Shown here: in pieces, positions 38,325 through 44,264 of the stretch | How the letters are laid out: the number at the start of each line of letters is the position of its first letter | How positions within the stretch are numbered: the first letter of the stretch is position 1 | Assembly: GCA_020832365.1 (NCBI GenBank) | Contig: JAFIEX010000006.1 | Span: 1 to 44,264 of the forward strand | Length of the DNA: 44,264 nucleotides | Direction: 5' to 3' | Source of the DNA: Crocinitomicaceae bacterium | GTDB taxonomy: Bacteria; Bacteroidota; Bacteroidia; Flavobacteriales_D; Crocinitomicaceae | The notes under the pieces: generated by a model | What the model saw: the letters and a program-made list of their open reading frames with translations, nothing else | What the model was told of the DNA's origin: nothing | Databases searched by the model: none | Made by a program: the position numbers and the translations under genes

Positions 38325-39476
38325 ATGAATTATTCAAGACCATATTATCGTTATTCACTGCCTATTTTAAATCAGACATTGATTGCTGCAACAGAAGCTG
38401 CGAATCAATTTCAATTTAAGATGCATTACGCAATTAAAGCAAATAATCATACTAGAATAGTTCAAAAAATTAAGGAATACGGTTTGGGAGTTGATTGCGT
38501 ATCAGCCGAAGAGATAGAATTTGCGCTATTACAAGGATGGTCTCCAACTGAAATTGTTTTTGCAGGAAGCGGTAAAACTTACTTTGAAATCCAATATGCC
38601 TTGGAACAGAATGTCGGAGTAATACATTGTGAATCAATGCAAGAATGGGAAATCATTCAAGAAATTAGAGCAAATACGGCATCTAAAACTCAAATCGCAC
38701 TTCGCATTAATCCAGATTTGAAAGTTGAAACGCATGCTAAAATAAGTACTGGTGAAAAGCACCACAAATTTGGGATGGGATTCCATGAAGCATTAGAAAT
38801 AATTGCTATTGATAGAAGCATTATAGGCTTTCATTTCCATATTGGTTCCCAAATTTTGGATATGCAGTATTTTGAAAGTCTTTCTCTAACAGTTAGAAAC
38901 TTGTTAGATACGCTACCAAACAATTTCAATTTAAAATACCTTAATCTCGGAGGGGGGCTAGGCATAGATTATGAACAACCAGAACGCAATCCAATTCCTG
39001 ACTTCGAAGGATGGATGATGGCTTTGCGATCTCATTTACCAACTTCATTAATTCCTATTATTCATATTGAACCAGGAAGAAGTATTGTTGGTCAATGTGG
39101 CACCTTAGTTGGAACTGTGCAATATTTAAAGCATCTAGACTCTCAGCCATTAGCTATCTTGGATGTAGGTATGAATGCCTTAATGCGACCTGCACTTTAC
39201 GGGGCTCGTCATCAAGTAACAGCACAAAGTGATCAATTAATCAGGGTGAATTACACTGTAAGTGGCCCATCTTGTGAAAGTAGCGATACATTTGGTGACA
39301 ACTTTCTTTTACCTGTTTTAAAAAGAGGGGATCAGTTAATTATACATAGTACAGGAGCTTACGGTGCTTCTATGTCATTAAATTACAATCTAAGACGCCC
39401 ACTGGAAAGTCAATTTATTGAAGAGGAAATAAAAACAAGTTTTAAAAAAACCGAAAATTTTGCTGAAGTAGCTTAG
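38325..39476 (+). CDS. lysA: Diaminopimelate decarboxylase
   Basis: MHYAIKANNHTRIVQ PLP-lysine motif, GFHFHIGSQI, LNLGGGLGIDY, EPGRSIVG, SGPSCESSDTF. Confidence 0.93.
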   Translation: MNYSRPYYRYSLPILNQTLIAATEAANQFQFKMHYAIKANNHTRIVQKIKEYGLGVDCVSAEEIEFALLQGWSPTEIVFAGSGKTYFEIQYALEQNVGVIHCESMQEWEIIQEIRANTASKTQIALRINPDLKVETHAKISTGEKHHKFGMGFHEALEIIAIDRSIIGFHFHIGSQILDMQYFESLSLTVRNLLDTLPNNFNLKYLNLGGGLGIDYEQPERNPIPDFEGWMMALRSHLPTSLIPIIHIEPGRSIVGQCGTLVGTVQYLKHLDSQPLAILDVGMNALMRPALYGARHQVTAQSDQLIRVNYTVSGPSCESSDTFGDNFLLPVLKRGDQLIIHSTGAYGASMSLNYNLRRPLESQFIEEEIKTSFKKTENFAEVA

Positions 39477-39490
39477 AAACTTATAACTTA

Positions 39491-39527
39491 AAATGTAAGC
39501 AGCTTGATGTTGCTTGCATTTTTTTTC
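39491..39527 (+). terminator. Intrinsic terminator downstream of lysA
   Basis: aaatgtaagcagc-ttgat-gttgcttgcattt followed by a T run. Confidence 0.85.
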
Positions 39528-39752
39528 TATCAATTGATAAAATCAACTGCTATTCTTTTAACAAAAAATAGCCCTTAATGAGGCGTTGAACGCGCATGCT
39601 ATATTCCTAATTCTTTTTTTTAATATTCATCTATTTTTAATACCTATTGTTGTTTTCATAACAAAATAAACAATTGTTTATGTAGAACATTTAAAAAGTA
39701 AATAAAAATATATGAAATAAAAAATCGAAGTTTGCATCGAAATTATATTAGC

Positions 39753-40712
39753 ATGAATTTAGACCTTTTAATAGAAAACTTAACTAACCCTGCCTTACTT
39801 TTTTTTGCCTTGGGAGTCATCGCTGTACTCTTAAAAAGTGATTTAGAAATACCGCCGAATTCTTCAAAATTTATTGCATTATATTTACTTTTCGCGATTG
39901 GCTTCAAAGGTGGTAGAGAATTATCACACAGCACATTCGAATGGGAAATCGTATACACTTTACTTTTTGCTATGCTAAGTGCATGTATTATTCCGATATA
40001 CCTTTTTTACTTTCTGAAGCGCAAATACACAATTTCAAATGCCGCAGCAATTGCCGCAGCTTATGGCTCTGTTAGTGCTGTTACATTTGTTACAGCTGTT
40101 GCTTATTTAGAAATTCAAGACATTGCATTTGGCGGACATATGGTGGCGGTACTAGCCTTGATGGAGGCCCCTGCAATCGTTGTAGGTCTTTTTTTATTGA
40201 ACAAATACTCCAAAGAAAAAAAGCAAAAGAGTTTCTCTATGCGTGCCGTTCTTTACCATGCGCTTACGAATGGAAGTGTTTTACTCATCATTGGAAGTTT
40301 AGTAATTGGATTTCTAGCAAATGATACCCAAGCAAGAGAGATTCAGCCATTTACAACGGACATATTTAAGGGGTTTCTAGCGATATTTTTGTTAGATATG
40401 GGGATTTCCAGTGGTAGAAAATTGAATGACTTTTTCAAAAAAGGTTGGATTTCCGTAATGCTTGCAATCGTCTTCCCATTAATTAACGGCATTTTAACCG
40501 CCTGGCTATCGTGTTTCTTCATTGAGGAGGTTGGGAATAGATTTATTTTAGCCGTTCTTGTTTCTAGCGCTTCGTACATTGCTGTCCCTGCTGCCATGAA
40601 AATAGCCGCACCTCAGGCGAACCCTGGAATTTATATCCCAATGGCCTTGGCCATTACCTTCCCTTTCAATATTACGCTAGGAATGCCTATTTACTATTAC
40701 TTTGTTTCTTGA
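39753..40712 (+). CDS. SbtA-type sodium-dependent bicarbonate transport family permease
   Basis: NPALLFFALGVIAVLLKSDLEIP, FKGGRELS, AAAYGSVSAVTFVTA, MEAPAIVVGL; ATG at 39753 preferred over the ORF start 39732. Confidence 0.88.
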   Translation: MNLDLLIENLTNPALLFFALGVIAVLLKSDLEIPPNSSKFIALYLLFAIGFKGGRELSHSTFEWEIVYTLLFAMLSACIIPIYLFYFLKRKYTISNAAAIAAAYGSVSAVTFVTAVAYLEIQDIAFGGHMVAVLALMEAPAIVVGLFLLNKYSKEKKQKSFSMRAVLYHALTNGSVLLIIGSLVIGFLANDTQAREIQPFTTDIFKGFLAIFLLDMGISSGRKLNDFFKKGWISVMLAIVFPLINGILTAWLSCFFIEEVGNRFILAVLVSSASYIAVPAAMKIAAPQANPGIYIPMALAITFPFNITLGMPIYYYFVS

Positions 40713-40825
40713 ATTCACGAAAGTTGATCAAACAGTTTTTTTAGACTTGAGCTATTGTTGAAGAATTCAATAAATAGCTAGTTAAGCTAATTGAATGTTT
40801 AGTATCTCGAATTAACTTTTATCTT

Positions 40826-40833
40826 TAACTTTG
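40826..40833 (+). promoter_or_regulatory. Bacteroidota -7 box candidate (TAnnTTTG) for the CCA transferase gene
   Basis: TAACTTTG with the ATG only 6 nt downstream. Confidence 0.55.
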
Positions 40834-40839
40834 CAAATA

Positions 40840-42294
40840 ATGGATAAAAGGTTTTTAAAAGAAAATAACAATGCGATTGATGCTTTGGGGCATCCTGTCT
40901 TTAAAGTTACAAGAGATATACTTGAGGAAGAACAATTAAAAGGTTATGTCATAGGTGGCTATGTGCGCGACTACATCTTAGGAAGACCTTGTAAAGACAT
41001 TGATATAGTAGTTGTAGGAAATGGCATGGATTTAGCTGAAAAAGTGGCTGAAAAGTTGCGGGTTAAAAAAGTAAATTTTTTCAAAAACTTTGGCACTGCT
41101 AATTTCCGTTATAAAGATTTAGAAGTTGAATTCGTTGGGGCTAGAAAAGAATCGTATCAAAGGAACAGCCGAAAACCAATTGTCGAAAACGGCACATTGG
41201 CAGATGATCAAAACAGAAGAGACTTCACCATTAACGCGCTTGCAATTGATTTAACATCTGAAAATTTCGGACAGCTTATTGATCCTTTTAATGGTTTAAA
41301 CGATTTAGAAAGTGGTGTTATCCGTACGCCTTTAGCACCAGCACAGACCTATTCTGACGATCCACTCCGTATGCTAAGAGCCATTCGGTTTGCTAACCAA
41401 CTCAACTTTAAAATAGAAGTTGATAGTCTCAAAGCAATTCAGTCCAATGCACATCGCTTATCTATTATTTCTAAAGAGCGGATAGTTATGGAACTTAATA
41501 AGATCATTAGCTGCGACGTGCCATCTAGAGGGTTTCAATTACTATTTAGCACCAAGTTATTACATGAATTCTTTCCAGAAATGGTCGCTTTGCAAGGAGT
41601 GGAAACCATAGACGGTAAATCGCATAAAGACAATTTTTACCACACCTTAGAAGTGTTAGACAATTTGGCACAAGTTTCAGATAATTTATGGTTGCGTTGG
41701 GCTGCAATTTTGCATGATATTGCTAAACCTCCGACCAAAAAATTTGACCCAGTTATAGGATGGACCTTTCATGGTCATGAAGATTTGGGTGCAAGGATGG
41801 TTCCAAAAATCTTTAAACGATTAAGTTTGCCATTAGACCAAAAGATGCAATACGTGAAAAAAATGGTGCGTTTGCATTTAAGACCTATCGCACTAGTAAA
41901 AGGACATGTAACGGATTCTGCCATTCGCAGATTATTGAACGAGGCAGGAGATGATATCGATGACTTAATGAAGTTGTGTAAATCTGATATTACTTCAAAA
42001 AATGAGTTCAAGGTTAGAAAATACAAGAAAAATTTTGAGTTAGTAGAAGAAAAATTGAGAATTGTTGAAGAAAAAGATAAAGTTCGAAACTTTCAACCCC
42101 CCATTAAAGGAGAAGAGATAATGGCAACTTTTGATATTGGTCCTTGTCACGAAGTAGGCGAGATCAAAACCAGAATAAAAGATGCTATTCTAGATGGACT
42201 CATTCCTAATGAGTATGATTCTGCAAGACAACTCATGCTAAAAATTGGCGAGGAACTGCAACTTTCCCTAAAAAATAAAAATAAATCAACTTGA
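40840..42294 (+). CDS. CCA tRNA nucleotidyltransferase / poly(A) polymerase family with HD domain
   Basis: YVIGGYVRDYILGRPCKDIDIVVVG, RRDFTINALAIDL, DDPLRMLRAIRFANQL, LHDIAKP. Confidence 0.94.
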   Translation: MDKRFLKENNNAIDALGHPVFKVTRDILEEEQLKGYVIGGYVRDYILGRPCKDIDIVVVGNGMDLAEKVAEKLRVKKVNFFKNFGTANFRYKDLEVEFVGARKESYQRNSRKPIVENGTLADDQNRRDFTINALAIDLTSENFGQLIDPFNGLNDLESGVIRTPLAPAQTYSDDPLRMLRAIRFANQLNFKIEVDSLKAIQSNAHRLSIISKERIVMELNKIISCDVPSRGFQLLFSTKLLHEFFPEMVALQGVETIDGKSHKDNFYHTLEVLDNLAQVSDNLWLRWAAILHDIAKPPTKKFDPVIGWTFHGHEDLGARMVPKIFKRLSLPLDQKMQYVKKMVRLHLRPIALVKGHVTDSAIRRLLNEAGDDIDDLMKLCKSDITSKNEFKVRKYKKNFELVEEKLRIVEEKDKVRNFQPPIKGEEIMATFDIGPCHEVGEIKTRIKDAILDGLIPNEYDSARQLMLKIGEELQLSLKNKNKST

Positions 42295-42356
42295 TATAAC
42301 TATATTTAAGTCGTGAAGTAAAGTTTTAATTAGTTTTGTGAATCTAAACCCATTTT

Positions 42357-42905
42357 ATGCCAGCATTAAAGTTCAGAGTTATTTTAGACAATATTGAAGA
42401 TCAAGAAATATTTCGGGACGTGGTAATCAATGACGACCATCATTTTACTGATTTTTTTGAAACGATTCTTGAAAGTTTTGATTTACAAAATGATCAAATG
42501 GCGTCATTTTTTGTGAGCGACCATGAATGGAACAAAGGAGAAGAAATTGCTTTAATGGATATGAACTACGATGGCGATGAAAACTGCATTAGACTTATGG
42601 AGGATGAAATCATTCGCTCCTACCTCACCTCTCCGAAGCAAAGATTCATTTTAGTATATGACTTTATGAGCATGTACATCTTTTTAATAGAATTACAAGA
42701 AATCCTTGACAACAAGGTTGAGCAACCTGAAATACTACTATCAGTTGGTTTACTAACCCCAGCTTTAAAGCAAAAAATCGCATCACAGGCAGATAACATG
42801 TTATTCGATACAGATATAATGGATAACTTACAAGAAGATTTTGATGGCGATTTCGATGGCAATGACTTCGGTGATTTTGAAAACATAGATGATTACGAAT
42901 TATAG
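42357..42905 (+). CDS. Plasmid pRiA4b ORF-3-like domain protein
   Basis: LKFRVILDNIEDQEIFRDVVINDDHHFTDFFETILESFDLQNDQMASFFVSDHEWNKGEEI layout. Confidence 0.7.
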   Translation: MPALKFRVILDNIEDQEIFRDVVINDDHHFTDFFETILESFDLQNDQMASFFVSDHEWNKGEEIALMDMNYDGDENCIRLMEDEIIRSYLTSPKQRFILVYDFMSMYIFLIELQEILDNKVEQPEILLSVGLLTPALKQKIASQADNMLFDTDIMDNLQEDFDGDFDGNDFGDFENIDDYEL

Positions 42906-43606
42906 TGGATCCTTTATCTTTAGCATTAGCTGACTATGTGTCAGGAAAACCAGCACAATTAATCGTTCATTCTGACTTAATAGAAGACGATGAGATGGAT
43001 GTAAGTTATTTTTTCCGAACTCAAAATGAACTCCCTCTTATTGAACAAACCGCTTTGGAACATGTAAAAGGGACTGTCTTAGATGTTGGTGCTTGTGTTG
43101 GTGCTCACAGTATTCCTTTAATGGAAAGAGGATTTGAAATAATGGCTATTGACACTTGTTCCTTCGCAGTAAATTATTTGAAAAAGAAAAATGTACCAGC
43201 TCAAAATATAAATTTCTTTGATTTTCAGGGATTTAAATATAATACGCTTCTTTTTTTAATGAATGGCATAGGAATTGCAGAAAGCTTAGAAAAGTTAGAT
43301 TCGTTTTTTCAGCATTGTCGCAATTTACTTAAAGAAGATGGTATTATCTTATTAGATACAACAGATGTAAAATACTTTTACGAAGATGATGAAGGAGGAG
43401 TCTGGATAGATTTAAATGCAAAATATTATGGTGAATTCAAATATCGGTTCTCCTATGGAGAAAATAAGGGGGATTGGTTTAATTGGCTTTATTTAGACCC
43501 TCATACATTAGAGCAATATGCCCTTAATAATGGTTTTACTTTTGAGGTATTGCAGCAAAACGAAGAAACGAGTCATTATTTAATTAAACTTACTAAACAA
43601 TCATAA
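42905..43606 (+). CDS. Class I SAM-dependent methyltransferase
   Basis: VLDVGACVGAHSIPLMERG motif I, LKEDGIILLDTTD; GTG start overlapping the upstream stop. Confidence 0.88.
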   Translation: MDPLSLALADYVSGKPAQLIVHSDLIEDDEMDVSYFFRTQNELPLIEQTALEHVKGTVLDVGACVGAHSIPLMERGFEIMAIDTCSFAVNYLKKKNVPAQNINFFDFQGFKYNTLLFLMNGIGIAESLEKLDSFFQHCRNLLKEDGIILLDTTDVKYFYEDDEGGVWIDLNAKYYGEFKYRFSYGENKGDWFNWLYLDPHTLEQYALNNGFTFEVLQQNEETSHYLIKLTKQS

Positions 43607-43608
43607 AA

Positions 43609-44264
43609 ATGAAAAACATGAGTTACAACTTAAAATCAATTTTGAACAGTGTCAACGTAATAATATTGACCATCGCGCTTGTCATGAGTAATAATCTACA
43701 AGCACAAGAAAGCAATCAAGCAAGCAGCTTATTATGGGAAATTACTGGTAAAAAAGTAAAGTCGCCAAGTTACCTAATGGGCACAATGCACCTGATTCCA
43801 AAAGATAAGTTTTATTTCCCTGATGACTTGAGAGAAAAAGTAAGTGAAACAAAATTATTGGTAATGGAAATTGGTGGAATCGAAGAACAAATGAAAGCAG
43901 CAGGACTCATTATGTTGAAAGACGGAAATCTTTTCGACCATTTTTCTCAACCTCAGAAAGATACTTTATTTCAATACTTACAAACAGAGTTAGAAATGGA
44001 TAGCAGTATCGTTAAACAACAATTTAGCAGAGTTAAGCCTTTTGCGCTTCTTCAACTCATGACACGCTCGGCATTTGGAGAAAATCCAGAAAGTTACGAG
44101 TTAACTTTGCAAGGTATCGCAATGCAAAAAAATATTCCAATTAAAGGTCTAGAAACAGTAGAAGATCAAATGGCTGTCTTTGATAATATGGGGATGGAAG
44201 AACAAGTGGAAATGGTCATGTCTAGCATCAGAAACAGCGAAAACAGTGCTGATGAAATGAATGA
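43609..44264 (+). CDS. TraB/GumN family protein, truncated by window end
   Basis: Translation MKNMSYNLKSILN...SSLLWEITGKKVKSPSYLMGTMHLIPKDKFYFPDDLREKV...LLVMEIGG; signal peptide; open to the last base. Confidence 0.9.
   Translation, partial: MKNMSYNLKSILNSVNVIILTIALVMSNNLQAQESNQASSLLWEITGKKVKSPSYLMGTMHLIPKDKFYFPDDLREKVSETKLLVMEIGGIEEQMKAAGLIMLKDGNLFDHFSQPQKDTLFQYLQTELEMDSSIVKQQFSRVKPFALLQLMTRSAFGENPESYELTLQGIAMQKNIPIKGLETVEDQMAVFDNMGMEEQVEMVMSSIRNSENSADEMN

Noticed and set aside
42357-42905. Evidence for an IS1096-type transposon from the pRiA4b-like protein
   Set aside because: This domain is common as a stand-alone chromosomal gene; no transposase or terminal inverted repeats nearby.
1-44264. 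tRNA/rRNA genes, prophage or restriction/anti-phage operons
   Set aside because: No cloverleaf-like intergenic sequence, phage structural gene, R-M, CBASS, retron or similar signature noticed on reading; a tRNAscan-SE or DefenseFinder run could still overturn this.

Overview
The window looks like an ordinary Flavobacteriales-type Bacteroidota chromosome. Support: TAnnTTTG-type promoter boxes, a two-motif DnaJ zinc region, DUF2805/TIGR03643 and DUF5684/DUF5362 proteins. Most of it is housekeeping: dapD, lipoproteins, an alpha/beta-hydrolase lipoprotein, miaA, an M13 peptidase, an ElaA-like GNAT, an acyl-CoA carboxylase beta chain, an OYE-family oxidoreductase, nadK, a CBS protein, pdxJ, pruA, a flavin oxidoreductase, a baeRF-like protein, yaaA, ispE, accA, SIMPL, NlpC/P60, a TsaC/Sua5-type protein, grpE, dnaJ, a DnaJ/TerB-like protein, htpG, a polyprenyl glycosylphosphotransferase, a Gfo/Idh protein, lysA, an SbtA-type permease, a CCA transferase, a pRiA4b-like protein, a methyltransferase and a partial TraB/GumN protein. 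The accessory signal is at two loci about 34 kb apart, 1-1.6 kb and 34.6-37.9 kb. Both combine an RHS-repeat protein fragment, a small toxin-antitoxin module whose toxin frame is broken while the antitoxin frame is intact, and copies of a GC-rich hairpin element (CCCCGCT...GCATCTCGTTCGCGGGG). I found no tRNA, rRNA, CRISPR array, transposase or prophage. The best candidate for something undescribed is this hairpin / RHS-fragment / TA association. It is a modest claim that needs genome-wide searching.
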